DNA of 64,000 nt from Massilia forsythiae. Its GTDB lineage: Bacteria; Pseudomonadota; Gammaproteobacteria; Burkholderiales; Burkholderiaceae_D. A program made the translations under genes and the position numbers. Below the pieces are notes generated by a model, which was given only the letters and a program-made list of their open reading frames with translations, had not been told where the DNA came from and ran no database searches. Positions 8,266 through 16,933 of this stretch are shown in pieces (position 1 is the first letter of the stretch; the number at the start of each line of letters is the position of its first letter). Location of the stretch: the NCBI RefSeq assembly GCF_012849555.1, contig NZ_CP051685.1:5890001-5954000 (forward strand). Reading direction: 5' to 3'.

Positions 8266-9051
8266 CTATGTTCTGGAGGTGAACCGGTAATAGCGGGCTT
8301 CCGGGTGATCCGAAGGATATCGGACGTTACTGTTGGTCTCCAGCAAGTGCTGGCTGCGACTGTTTTCTATGAAATGCTGCATTTGGAATCGGACTTTCGT
8401 TGCCTCGAACTGGTCAAGAGGTAATCCATTGCCGCGGCAGACTTTACTACTCATCCACCGAAGACCACTCGCGCCGAAATCAGATGCTTGCGGGGCGCAC
8501 GAAAAATGGTCGCGCACCAGAACGACTGTTGCCTGAGCAGGCCAGGGATCGATGGCGACCATGCGGTCTGTTAGCGTGGCGGAGTTGAAGTCGCTGGTCA
8601 GTCCAGCGATGGTGAAGCGGTGGGGTATGGGGTGTGCGGCTGATACCATTGCAACCGTGTAGCGATCGGTCAGACAGTCGCGCAACATGGCCCAGGAAAA
8701 AGCCGCATAGTGGTCGCAGTTGCCGGCGCCGAGCAGGACCGCGGCAGTCGCCTTTCTTCGCGGGTGATCATCGCCGAGCCGCTCCAATTCCGCCCGCTCA
8801 TCGACATCGAGATGAACCACTCCTGGAATCCTGAATCTAAGGTCCTGCCCAAATCCGGTTATTCTCACCCCGATCCGGTCGGGAGCGACTCCATAGTTAT
8901 GGTTGAGGTCGTAGGCCGCTGCCGCCCTCACTTGGTGTTCAAGGCACGAATCAGGATGATTCCCCGGTCGAATCAGTTCTTTAGCACGCATGATGACGTG
9001 CCTGCCTGTTTGCTCAAGAACTTCCCAGTCGTTGGCGTCGAGTGGTGGCAT
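8266..9051 (-). CDS. putative Cys-His-Asp (papain/transglutaminase-fold) protein, effector-like
   Basis: This 261-aa protein is not recognised as a named family. It does show the order and spacing of a transglutaminase/papain-type triad: C112 in LLGAGNCDHYAAFSW, H144 (or H140) in AAHPIPHRFTIAG and D168 in DRMVAIDPW. The glycine before the cysteine, the aromatic residues after it and the D-P-W block fit cysteine protease or amidase effectors such as the HopX/AvrPphE type. It has no signal peptide. The start at 9051 is preceded by GGGAGA; longer in-frame starts exist at 9108 and 9156. Base composition is lower in GC than the core, and the gene lies between the right end of one IS5-type element and the left end of the next, which suggests transfer. 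Delivery by a type III or VI system is speculation. Confidence 0.5.
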   Translation of the reverse strand: MPPLDANDWEVLEQTGRHVIMRAKELIRPGNHPDSCLEHQVRAAAAYDLNHNYGVAPDRIGVRITGFGQDLRFRIPGVVHLDVDERAELERLGDDHPRRKATAAVLLGAGNCDHYAAFSWAMLRDCLTDRYTVAMVSAAHPIPHRFTIAGLTSDFNSATLTDRMVAIDPWPAQATVVLVRDHFSCAPQASDFGASGLRWMSSKVCRGNGLPLDQFEATKVRFQMQHFIENSRSQHLLETNSNVRYPSDHPEARYYRFTSRT

Positions 9052-9236
9052 GGCATTCTCCCAAGGAAGGCCCGCACGACGGCCGCCGATGTGCGACTCC
9101 TGCACCATGCGCGGCCGCCAGTTACTGGGCAACGGCTGAGAATAGCACGTTTGCATCCCGCCAAAATTTTCGGGATCTTACGCCTGAGCGTCGCCCCGGT
9201 CGTAAGTGTCAGCGGAATCCATGTCAGCAGCGCTGC

Positions 9237-9485
9237 TTAAAAATCGATGATCTCACGCAGCAGCCCCGGCGAGACGCGCCATTGCTCCCCGTCACACAGC
9301 AGCGAACATGACTTCGCGTTGATGAGCGTGACCGTGCTGATACGTTCGCGCAGATGCTTGTCGGTGAAGCCGACAGTGTCGCCGAGCTTGAATTCGGCCG
9401 CGCCGACGGGGCGCTGCGGCATCGGAGGCATCTGCTCGGCACGCGAGGCCGGATCGGCAACGATGGCGGCGAAGGCCGCTTCCAT
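9237..9485 (-). pseudogene. C-terminal fragment of an unknown protein truncated by an IS
   Basis: The 82 residues end in a small beta-rich module (FKLGDTVGFTDKHLRERISTVTLIN...CDGEQWRVSPGLLREIIDF) that looks like a KOW/SH3-type C-terminal domain. Such tails occur on plasmid- and phage-borne hypothetical proteins. The 5' part should extend rightward, but the left end of the IS5-type element begins only 49 bases beyond, so the gene is probably cut. Whether the short ORF is still expressed cannot be told. Confidence 0.45.
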
Positions 9486-9533
9486 TGCGTGTGCGTGACG
9501 GCGTCTTGAATGGTGACGCTGGTCTCTTGCAGT

Positions 9534-10574
9534 GGCTTTGTTGCATAAATTGGCCCTGCAGCGGTCATGGCGGGGCAGGAGTAAGCTGAAGGCATGACCG
9601 CCCCTGCAAAACCGAAGTACCGAACGACGAACTGGAAAGACTACAACGCCGCATTGAAGGCCCGCGGCTCACTGCTGATCTGGCTGAACAAGGACATGTG
9701 TTGGCACGGTAGTACCAGCGGCAAGCGGGGGCGCACTCCGACGTACAGCGAGGCGGCTGTTCAGTTCTGCCTGACCGTCAAGGGCCTGTTCAATCTGCCC
9801 TTGCGTCAGGTGATGGTCATGACGCAGAGCCTGCTCGACTTGGCCCGGCTGGATTGGCGGTTTCCCGATTTCAGCACGGTCAGCCGGCGCCAGAAGCATC
9901 TTTCGGTGACGATCGGGGCGCAGACGACGACAACGGGATTGCACCTGCTGGTCGACAGCACGGGCATCAAGATGCTGGGCGAAGGCAAGTGGAAAACCAA
10001 AAAGCATTGTGCCGCTTACCGTCGCCAATGGCGCAAGGTCCACCTTGGGATTGATGCGACCACGTTGGAAATCTGGGCCATCGAGGTGACCGATAATGCC
10101 ACCGGAGATGATCCGATACTGCCATGCCTGCTCGACCAGATTCCCGTCGCGGAGATGATCGCGAGCGTCAATGGTGACGGCGCCTACGACACGAAAGGCT
10201 GTCACGAAGCGATGCGCAACTTGGGGCACAGGCGATTATCCCTACTCGAAAGAAGGCCACGCCATGCAAGGACCTGCGTTCCGCCGCTGAAGCCCGCAAT
10301 GCCATTCTAGCGACCACGCGCCAGCTTGGCCGAAAAATATGGAAAAAGTGGAGCAGGTGTCATCGGTGTAGCCTTGTCGAGACTAAAATACGTTGCCTCA
10401 AGCTACTTGGTGAACGCGTCATGGCGAGTGACTTCGACCGCCAGGTCGTCGAGTTACAGATCCTTGCCGTCATCCTCAATCGCTTCACGCGGTTGGGTAC
10501 GCCCACAACTGTGGCAGTGACCATGCCGTAATTCGGTTTGGGGTTTGGGGGTATTACGAATTCTGCTGATTTAT
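9534..10574 (+). mobile_element. IS903-like IS5-family element, right end truncated
   Basis: The left inverted repeat GGCTTTGTTGCATAAAT is complete at 9534-9550. The expected right end (GATTTATGCAACAAAGCC) breaks off after GATTTAT at 10574, exactly where the next IS5-family element starts. The missing bases are not found on the far side of that element, so this is a deletion or rearrangement rather than a simple insertion. Confidence 0.8.
9594..10531 (+). pseudogene. IS903-like IS5-family transposase, one-base frameshift
   Basis: The first 200 or so codons encode a typical DDE transposase (KYRTTNWKDYNAALKARGSL, LVDSTGIKMLGEGKWKTKKH, VNGDGAYDTKGCH). Near 10225-10235 the frame is lost at a GGGG run; with one more G the protein continues as GAQAIIPTRKKATPCKD... 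to the stop at 10531, giving about 312 residues, the normal length. The downstream frame is fully open, so decay is recent or the lesion is a sequencing error. DDE transposases of this type cut and paste the element through its short terminal repeats. Confidence 0.85.
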
Positions 10575-11832
10575 GGCCACCTCGAATAACCCAGTTTTGA
10601 ACGTCAGCAGGCAATCTGAACCACGATTTAGCGTGCCGCGACTCTCCGACAACGCGATTTTTGATCGCGACACGTACATGAACAGGCTGGTTTGGCAGCC
10701 GCAGGCTGCCAAACCGTGGGTTTAGAACGGTGCCAGACCGCGTTCTTTCAAGAATACGAGACGCTTGAGGTTGTAACTGGCAGCCTTCAACTGCAGGACG
10801 AAGGTCGTGCGCACGATGCCGAGGCAGCGCACCAGTTTTCCACCCATTTGAGCCAGGGCGCCGAATACATGCTCGACACGGGCTCGCGGTGTGGCGATCG
10901 CGCGGTTGCGCCGTTTCTGCGTCTCGGAAATGCCTTTGGTCGCATGGCCGCGTCGTTGAATATGCACGCGCCACCCGGCTTGTTTCAATCTGGCTTCGCG
11001 TTCGATACTGGGGTAGCCACGGTCGGCATAGACATCCCGGCTTGTGTTGCTCAGGTCGAGCAATTCCTCGAAGACCGTGGTGTCGGCTACGGCAGCATGG
11101 GTGATGGCGATCTTGCGGATCAGCTTGCAACGCTTGTCGACGCTGGCGTGCAGCTTGTACCCAAAATGATTCTTGCCGTGCTTTTTGGTCCACTTGGCAT
11201 CGACGTCCTTTTGCGCGCGCTTATGCGGTTTCCAGCCTAGCGGCATCGTGCCTTCCTTGACCGTCTCGGCCTCTTCCCGCTTGTTACGTTGAACCGGGGC
11301 TTGGACCAGCGAAGCGTCGACGATCTGGCCGCAGCGGGCAAGATAGCCTTGCGACAGCAGCTGTTGCTGGACTTGCTCGAATACTTGATTGCCTACGCCT
11401 GCCTGGGCCAAACGGTCACGGAACAGCCAGATCGTCTTGGCGTCGGGGATGCTGCTGCTTTCCGTCAGGTCCAGAAAACGCAGGAAGCTGCGCCGGTCCA
11501 GCAACTGATACTCCAGCGCGTCGTCGGCCAGGTTGTAGAGCTGTTGCAGCACCAGGATCTTGATCATCAACACTGTCGGGTATGGCGGACGGCCGCCCTT
11601 GGCACGCGACGGACGCGGCGCGGCGGCATCGATGCTCCCCGCCAGCGCCTCGAAATCCACATGCTCGGCCAGGCCCACCAGCGGATCGCCCAGCTTCGCG
11701 CGCCGGTCCTCGCGCTCCTGCTCGGCAAATAGACTGATCCGGGGTTTCATCACGGCGACACTCACTGGCTTGGTTCGATCTCAAGATTTTACCCAGCCGG
11801 CGTCAGGTCAGCCGAGGTTTTTAGAGGTGGCC
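10575..11832 (-). mobile_element. IS5-family insertion sequence, apparently complete
   Basis: The terminal repeats GGCCACCTC (10575-10583, continuing GAATAACCC) and its inverted partner GAGGTGGCC (11824-11832) bound a 1258-bp element with one transposase gene. No clean target duplication is seen (left flank TTAT, right flank TTAA), which fits the rearranged junction with the neighbouring element. Confidence 0.85.
10722..11750 (-). CDS. IS5-family transposase
   Basis: The 342-aa DDE transposase catalyses cut-and-paste movement of the surrounding IS. The N-terminal DUF772-like domain is visible (GGRPPYPTVLMIKILVLQQLYNLADD, written here as a hyphen-free block at about residues 51-76). The first catalytic Asp is in IVDASLVQAP, the second in VYADRGYPS, and the Glu in RVEHVFGAL. 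The start was set at the ATG at 11750 (MKPRISLFAEQE); a GTG five codons earlier is also open. The frame is intact and the terminal repeats are present, so the element may be active. Confidence 0.9.
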   Translation of the reverse strand: MKPRISLFAEQEREDRRAKLGDPLVGLAEHVDFEALAGSIDAAAPRPSRAKGGRPPYPTVLMIKILVLQQLYNLADDALEYQLLDRRSFLRFLDLTESSSIPDAKTIWLFRDRLAQAGVGNQVFEQVQQQLLSQGYLARCGQIVDASLVQAPVQRNKREEAETVKEGTMPLGWKPHKRAQKDVDAKWTKKHGKNHFGYKLHASVDKRCKLIRKIAITHAAVADTTVFEELLDLSNTSRDVYADRGYPSIEREARLKQAGWRVHIQRRGHATKGISETQKRRNRAIATPRARVEHVFGALAQMGGKLVRCLGIVRTTFVLQLKAASYNLKRLVFLKERGLAPF

Positions 11833-11897
11833 TTAACCGAGCGATGGCGCCATCAAGGCCGGCGAAATCGCTCCATCTTCAACGGGAAGAGGTAGCG

Positions 11898-12440
11898 ATG
11901 AACACCATTACTAGGATTGGCGACCTGATTACAGCTCTTCAGGAATGCGATCCGGACGGGACCATAACCATCAGTCTCGACGGCGCCCTCATCTTTGATG
12001 ACGAGACACTTAGCGAAGTCGAATACAGTTTCGATCCGGTAGTTGAGATTTTATCCTCGAAATACGAAGCGAAGCGTAGCGACCGTGTCCACTTCGGACT
12101 TTCGAATAAGGATACCGAAGGTTTGGTTTCCGATCGGCGCAATCATGTTGAGGCAGAATGGGAGGCAGCTTCAACTTCTTCTGATATGGGCGTGGTTACA
12201 GATGCGCCTGTTGCGATCGCGCTTGCTTTTGACCGAGAAGCATACACAAATCTTCTGGCGGTGGTTGCCAACTGTAATCTTGCGGAGAAGAATAACCAAG
12301 GCGCGACAACACATGGGAGCCTAGATGTACCGAAGCTGCTCCTCATGCTTGCCGAAGACGCGGCAATGACAAATACCCGGCCTGGTTCGTGGGAAGGAGC
12401 GAATATGCAGCAAGTACTCGATAGTCACGGATATCAGTAA
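11898..12440 (+). CDS. hypothetical protein of mobile-element type
   Basis: The 180-aa product is acidic and has no signal peptide or membrane segment. Its N-terminus (TRIGDLITALQECDPDGTITISLDG) resembles a short motif common in small phage and plasmid proteins in which a VGELIxxLxxxDPD block precedes beta strands. The C-terminal half is helical. The start at 11898 is supported by GAAGAGGTAG just upstream. It sits alone between the IS5-family element and the 3' end of the Tad operon, and its GC content is clearly lower than the core. Its function is unknown. Confidence 0.55.
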   Translation: MNTITRIGDLITALQECDPDGTITISLDGALIFDDETLSEVEYSFDPVVEILSSKYEAKRSDRVHFGLSNKDTEGLVSDRRNHVEAEWEAASTSSDMGVVTDAPVAIALAFDREAYTNLLAVVANCNLAEKNNQGATTHGSLDVPKLLLMLAEDAAMTNTRPGSWEGANMQQVLDSHGYQ

Positions 12441-12598
12441 CTCTCAATACTGGGAGGATGGCAAACCCGGTCGAGGACATGCGTACCGCTAGTTTTAGGT
12501 ATTTCGGTTTTGCTGGCGCATTCATGCCATCAGTTTCTCGCGCACCCATGCTCGACCGCTACACGCGCCGATTCGTGCAATTAAACCGCATAGATCTG

Positions 12599-13417
12599 TT
12601 AATGTGTGGTTAGTGGCAAAGCTCCTTTGGTAGGCGTACATGTATCGCCTATACGAACTAAGCGGTGTATCGAAGTCGATGTACGCGCAGGTATCGCCGA
12701 AGCACCGGTGGACTCACCCAAGGCAGCGTCTTCCTTAGCCATCTCTGCAGCCTCGGCACGTGCTTTGGCAACATACTCATCCCAATGGCTGAGATTGTGT
12801 TGCGCTTCAGCCCGATCCTCGGCCGTTGCACCATTTTTTGCAGTCACGGCGAACATGGCTTTTTGTTGAGCAAAGCTGGGTAATCCCGGGATTTCTCCGC
12901 CGCCTTGACGTTCGACCGTCGATACTCTGTACTCCCAAGTGGTCGCATTCAATTTTCGCACCACGGTCGTGATGTCGGCAAAACCGCATTGCATGGTGTA
13001 CGTCGTGCCATTCGCACTACTTGCTAACTTGCCACCGCGGCATGAGGAAGCTGGTGGCAATAATCCATCATTAGCACTACGCGGACCCATGCAGAAATTT
13101 TTGGATGCTTCACCTTGCACGTTCCGAATATCATTCGCACGACCTGGAGCCTGTGAATTAATGGTAGCGCGGCCGGACGTACCTTGCTGTGTAACGCGCT
13201 GCGTAGTACTTTGGCTGCGAATCTGTGCGTCAGTGTCGATACGGTAGAGACCTGGCGGCGGAAACGGGTCTGTGACGGATACTGGAGCGGCATATGTCGA
13301 CGGTGTGTGAATGCACAACAACATTGCGGGCAGCGTCAAGATTTTAGCAATGTTCAAATCTGATCCGGTTTCTTTCAATTTCAAATCCTCTCTTTTCCAA
13401 ACTCTACTATCCAGCAC
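12599..13417 (-). CDS. hypothetical exported protein at the end of the Tad operon
   Basis: The protein of up to 272 aa has a hydrophobic export-like segment (AKILTLPAMLLCIHTPSTYA) followed by a mature part with four cysteines (FCMGPRS, SSCRGG, QCGF, DTCTP), consistent with disulfides in the periplasm. The region around TYTMQCGFADITTVVRKLNATTWEYRVST resembles proteins that bind in the envelope (DUF3617-like), but this is not certain. The start is unclear: a GTG at 13417 lies 7 bases after the OmpA-like stop, and a TTG after AGAGAGGAT or the ATG at 13323 are alternatives. It is the last gene of the minus-strand Tad transcript. Confidence 0.6.
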   Translation of the reverse strand: MLDSRVWKREDLKLKETGSDLNIAKILTLPAMLLCIHTPSTYAAPVSVTDPFPPPGLYRIDTDAQIRSQSTTQRVTQQGTSGRATINSQAPGRANDIRNVQGEASKNFCMGPRSANDGLLPPASSCRGGKLASSANGTTYTMQCGFADITTVVRKLNATTWEYRVSTVERQGGGEIPGLPSFAQQKAMFAVTAKNGATAEDRAEAQHNLSHWDEYVAKARAEAAEMAKEDAALGESTGASAIPARTSTSIHRLVRIGDTCTPTKGALPLTTH

Positions 13418-13423
13418 ACCTCA

Positions 13424-14470
13424 TCAGCGTACTACCATTTCGACACGCCGGTTTCTTGCTCGGCCTTCTTCACTGTCGTTCGTTGCCACCGGCGCTAGAT
13501 TGGCAATACCGCGCGCTACCATGCGGGGCAATGCAATCCCATATTTGGTACTGAGGACTGCAACCACGGCATCCGCACGCTTTTGCGACAATATACTATT
13601 AGCAGCAAATTCACCCTGATTATCGGTATGGCCGACGATGAATACCTTCATTGCAGGAGCTGCCTTCAGGACACTTGCCATTTCGGCCAATTGGTCCGAA
13701 GAATTCTCGCGAACCTCAGCCTTGTTCGTGTCAAAAGTGATGCCGTACAATGCGATCTTGCCTTCGCGCTGCAGACTATTGCGGATTGCATTAGCGTCAA
13801 CCGTGACCTTGCCAAGATCAATTGTCGCAGGCTCCAGGATTTCGATGAACTGACGCACGCGGCCTTCGATCGGTTTTTCGGGAAGGCCTCCCACCAATGC
13901 AACTGTTACAAAGGTTGGTCCATTAGCACCGTTCCTCTTTCCGCTATAGTAGTGAAAGCCGGGCTGATTACCACTGTTGAAGATGTTGCGGGTAATACTG
14001 TCCGCGGTCTTCCAGGCTGCGCGGCGAGGCAATTCGACGATCATTGGTTGCACGCCAGCAGATTCGCATTGCGCCGACTCACAGGCATACAGCGTCTCGA
14101 AGCCCGCAGCTTCCAGAGCCTTGCGGTAGTTGCGATATACCTCCAGGGGAGTGATTCCCTTTGGAGCCAAGTACCAGCGGTCACTTACCTTACCTTCGAA
14201 TGATTTCAATACAGCCCGGCTTTTTTCGTTAATCACAACCGAGGCACTGCCAACATTCTGTCCGCCAAAACCATAGAGGATCGATCCCTGGTAGCGCGAC
14301 ACCAAAGCATGGTCGCTGCCTCCGGGACGGTCGCTATTGAAAGGATCTGCCGCTTGGGCATTGCTCGCGAATGCCAACAAAAGCACCAGCATGGCAATGA
14401 CTGCATCAGCGGACTGGGCGCGCACGCCGCAATTCTGCATGAAGAGACTGGATATTCCTTTGATGCTCAT
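13424..14470 (-). CDS. OmpA-family protein with DUF4892-like N-terminal domain
   Basis: The 348-aa exported protein begins at the ATG at 14470, preceded by GAGGAG. A signal segment ending FASNAQA is followed by a domain that starts DRPGGSDHALVSRYQGS and contains a Cys pair (ACESAQCESAG). This layout is like DUF4892 proteins. The C-terminal OmpA/MotB peptidoglycan-binding domain covers about the last 120 residues (ITFDTNKAEVRENSSDQL, VGHTDNQGEFAANSILSQKRA, RNRRVEMVV). It overlaps the preceding gene by 65 bases. A likely role is to anchor the Tad machinery to the cell wall; this is inferred from context. Confidence 0.85.
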   Translation of the reverse strand: MSIKGISSLFMQNCGVRAQSADAVIAMLVLLLAFASNAQAADPFNSDRPGGSDHALVSRYQGSILYGFGGQNVGSASVVINEKSRAVLKSFEGKVSDRWYLAPKGITPLEVYRNYRKALEAAGFETLYACESAQCESAGVQPMIVELPRRAAWKTADSITRNIFNSGNQPGFHYYSGKRNGANGPTFVTVALVGGLPEKPIEGRVRQFIEILEPATIDLGKVTVDANAIRNSLQREGKIALYGITFDTNKAEVRENSSDQLAEMASVLKAAPAMKVFIVGHTDNQGEFAANSILSQKRADAVVAVLSTKYGIALPRMVARGIANLAPVATNDSEEGRARNRRVEMVVR

Positions 14471-14885
14471 ACAACTCCTCGTTGATGCGCTGGTTTTCGG
14501 CAGCGCTAGGTTTACGACCTTCTGGCTTGTCCTGTGAACGTTTAAAAGCGTCCGCATACTTACGTGCTTCCAATTCCAGTTCTTCTTGCAGGATTACGAC
14601 TCGGTCACGGTCGCGGCTGGCCTGTTCGCCTGCGCTGATCTGCATGCGCGGATCCTGAGCACTTGTTGATGCTACTTGTCTAACTTTGGACGGAACTACT
14701 GGCGTCACAAGCGGCACTACTTTCGCGGGAGCGGCCTCGATCGTCTTAGCCATTTGCGAACCTGTTCCGGCATTACGATTGTGGATTACTTCGATTCCCT
14801 GCGCGTCAATGTATCGCGTCGCTTCGATCTGCGCTGTAGCAGTCATCGACCAGCCTAGCATGAATAAAAAACCGAGTATTTTCAT
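14406..14885 (-). CDS. small periplasmic coiled-coil protein in the Tad operon
   Basis: The 159-aa protein has a short signal peptide (MKILGFLFMLGWSMTATAQ), a DUF4124-like start to the mature part (TRYIDAQGIEVIHNRN), a Val/Pro-rich linker and a C-terminal charged coiled coil (residues 90-155). It overlaps the upstream tadE gene by ATGA and the downstream OmpA gene by 65 bases, so it is translationally coupled within the operon. No family function is known; a periplasmic structural role is an inference. Confidence 0.65.
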   Translation of the reverse strand: MKILGFLFMLGWSMTATAQIEATRYIDAQGIEVIHNRNAGTGSQMAKTIEAAPAKVVPLVTPVVPSKVRQVASTSAQDPRMQISAGEQASRDRDRVVILQEELELEARKYADAFKRSQDKPEGRKPSAAENQRINEELYEHQRNIQSLHAELRRARPVR

Positions 14886-15628
14886 CTTAGATTGGCTTCG
14901 AAAAAGGGCGATTGCATGCGTACCATCGCCTCACTACGGATGACAATCCGTGGACCACGAAATAGTGGATTGATGCAATTGCGAGGGAGTGTAGAACCAC
15001 TTGTCCCGAAAGGATCGCTCATTCCATTCGCAGACAAAGCCGGTGAAAATGGAGATAGTGCATTAACACCCGCATAGATCACTCGATCCATGACCGGTAC
15101 GATCAAGCGTAAGCAGTAGTCCACTCTCACATGCAGAATGTTCGCGTCCTGGATCGAAATGCGGGACGCAGTACCTGGACCGCTGTTCCGGTAGCTGAGC
15201 GTATCGCTCGGCAATTCACGGCCACCTACACCGTCAAGCCGGTTGCGCCCGAAATCGCGCAACGCCGCACGGGTAGGATTCAACACATTCAATTCCACCA
15301 TGCCCATTCCTGCTATGGTTTCCTTGTTCGCATCGATCAGGGCCGCTCCATATCCTGCCATGCTCGGATCCTTGGCAAACAGCGGCGCCAATCCGCCTGC
15401 CAGCGCCTGGCGCATCTTGGCGTCGCTCCCATTACTGACTGCCCCCGCTCGCGCGGCAAGCATGGTCGCGTAATTCAAGGTGGCGCGCGCCTGATAGATC
15501 AACGCCACCTGGATCACACCGAACACAAGAAGTATCAGCAAAGGAAAGACAATCAGGAACTCTGTCGTGGATTGACCCGCTTGTGCTTCCAGATGCGACA
15601 CATGCACCAATTGCGATGCGGGCTTCAT
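14882..15628 (-). CDS. tadE: TadE-family pseudopilin-like protein
   Basis: The 248-aa protein carries the TadE-like N-terminal block GQSTTEFLIVFPLLILLVFG followed by a single membrane helix (residues about 20-45). This is the class IVb prepilin-like arrangement with glutamate five residues into the segment. The long C-terminal domain faces the periplasm and has two cysteines. TadE-type pseudopilins assist assembly of the Flp pilus and are normally cut by the TadV peptidase, which is not in this window. The gene overlaps both neighbours by ATGA. Confidence 0.85.
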   Translation of the reverse strand: MKPASQLVHVSHLEAQAGQSTTEFLIVFPLLILLVFGVIQVALIYQARATLNYATMLAARAGAVSNGSDAKMRQALAGGLAPLFAKDPSMAGYGAALIDANKETIAGMGMVELNVLNPTRAALRDFGRNRLDGVGGRELPSDTLSYRNSGPGTASRISIQDANILHVRVDYCLRLIVPVMDRVIYAGVNALSPFSPALSANGMSDPFGTSGSTLPRNCINPLFRGPRIVIRSEAMVRMQSPFFEANLR

Positions 15629-16002
15629 GCTGGCATGTTACGCCCTAAGGCGCAATCAAAAGGAAGACGCACGCCCTGACAAATACCGCAGACTTCCGCT
15701 TCACCAGCAGCCATTTCCAGAACACTATGTGCTCGCCAATGACCATCCATGCGAAATGCGGGCAAATCGGTAGTTACTTTCAAGACCAGCCCGGCGCGAT
15801 CTAGATAGATAAGGTCGAGCGGGTAGCCCATTCCTACCGTGTGAATCAGACGACAAGATTGCAGGAGCATGCCCTCGCCTGGCTCCAAACGCGGGCGACC
15901 GAGTAGTCCACGCATGCGTTCCAACGGCGTTGATGCCACCGCCAGTTTGATCCGACGCAGGCCAGCCTCGCCGGAAAAATCAATTGTGTAAATATCCATC
16001 AA
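15625..16002 (-). CDS. DUF192 family protein inside the Tad operon
   Basis: The 125-aa protein matches the DUF192 family: the RMRGLLGRPRLEPGEGMLL block near residue 30, the SCRLIHTVGMGYPLDLIYLD strand pair and the LEMAAGEAEVCGICQG end. DUF192 proteins are small beta-barrel-like proteins of unknown biochemical role, often exported in other species; this copy has no signal peptide. It overlaps tadE by ATGA and lies 4 bases after tadC, so it is co-translated with the pilus genes. A link between DUF192 and Tad function is an inference from position. Confidence 0.85.
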   Translation of the reverse strand: MMDIYTIDFSGEAGLRRIKLAVASTPLERMRGLLGRPRLEPGEGMLLQSCRLIHTVGMGYPLDLIYLDRAGLVLKVTTDLPAFRMDGHWRAHSVLEMAAGEAEVCGICQGVRLPFDCALGRNMPA

Positions 16003-16006
16003 GTCC

Positions 16007-16894
16007 TCAAAAAGCGCCCGACTGCATGAATTTGACAGCGATCGGAAACATCAACACGAGGAAGGTCACGGGAAATATAAAGGCCACCAGCGGAAAGATC
16101 AGCTTGACAGGCGCTTCCATGGCCAGTTTCTCGGCCAGCTGAAAACGTTCGATGCGACGCTGGTCGGCTTGGCTGCGGAAAGTCGGTCCAAGGCTTGCGC
16201 CCATCCGTTCCGCTTGGATTACGGCACTTATGAAGCTGCTAACTTGTGGAATTTGTACCCGCTCATCCATCCTACGCAGTGCCTCGGCACGAGTAAGGCC
16301 AGCACGCAGGTCGCGTAACACGAAGGCGAATTCATTCTTCAGCGGACTCGTAGGTCCTTTGGAAACTGCTTGCCCGATCGCACCTGCCATGTTCAACCCG
16401 GCCTCCACTCCCATGGTCAAGAAGTCAAGGTAGACGGGAAGCGCTTTCACCATGAGTTTGCGACGCTTCTTGAGAGAATCCTTGAGCCAGACCCTGGGAT
16501 AGATGAAGCCGAAGGCGGCTGCGCCCAACAGGACGAGGAAGCTGTCCACATCAATCAGCTTGCATGCTACCAGCGCCAGCACGAAGAAACCAATCATCCC
16601 TACCAGGCAAAGGGCCAGGAACTGCGTCGGGCTCATCAAGTACAGCAGTCCCGACAGTCGCAACGATTCGGCTGGACCCGCCAGCAATCGTTGCGGCAGT
16701 CGCTGGCACACGTGGTAATCCACTACACGAAGCAAGGGCCAAAGCATGCGTAACCCACGCGGCAGTGGATCAAGGTATTCGCGATCTTCTTCGGGTACTT
16801 CAGCCTTCAGGCGCAAGGCGCTGTAGATGACCGCCGCTGCGAACGCCACAAAGGAAAGCCCGACGAAAATTGCGATTAGTAGCTGGGTCAGCAT
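16007..16894 (-). CDS. tadC: TadC, inner-membrane platform protein of the Tad system
   Basis: The 295-aa protein is a T2SS GspF-family member. It has an N-terminal membrane helix, two further helices around residues 95-135, the cytosolic GspF domain (DFLTMGVEAGLNMAGAIGQA, LRRMDERVQIPQVSSFISAV) and two C-terminal helices (LIFPLVAFIFPVTFLVLMFP). With TadB it forms the platform on which the CpaF/TadA ATPase acts. A 39-base gap separates it from tadB. Confidence 0.9.
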   Translation of the reverse strand: MLTQLLIAIFVGLSFVAFAAAVIYSALRLKAEVPEEDREYLDPLPRGLRMLWPLLRVVDYHVCQRLPQRLLAGPAESLRLSGLLYLMSPTQFLALCLVGMIGFFVLALVACKLIDVDSFLVLLGAAAFGFIYPRVWLKDSLKKRRKLMVKALPVYLDFLTMGVEAGLNMAGAIGQAVSKGPTSPLKNEFAFVLRDLRAGLTRAEALRRMDERVQIPQVSSFISAVIQAERMGASLGPTFRSQADQRRIERFQLAEKLAMEAPVKLIFPLVAFIFPVTFLVLMFPIAVKFMQSGAF

Positions 16895-16933
16895 GTCATG
16901 TACTCCAATAGATTCATGCTTTGTCTAAAAATA

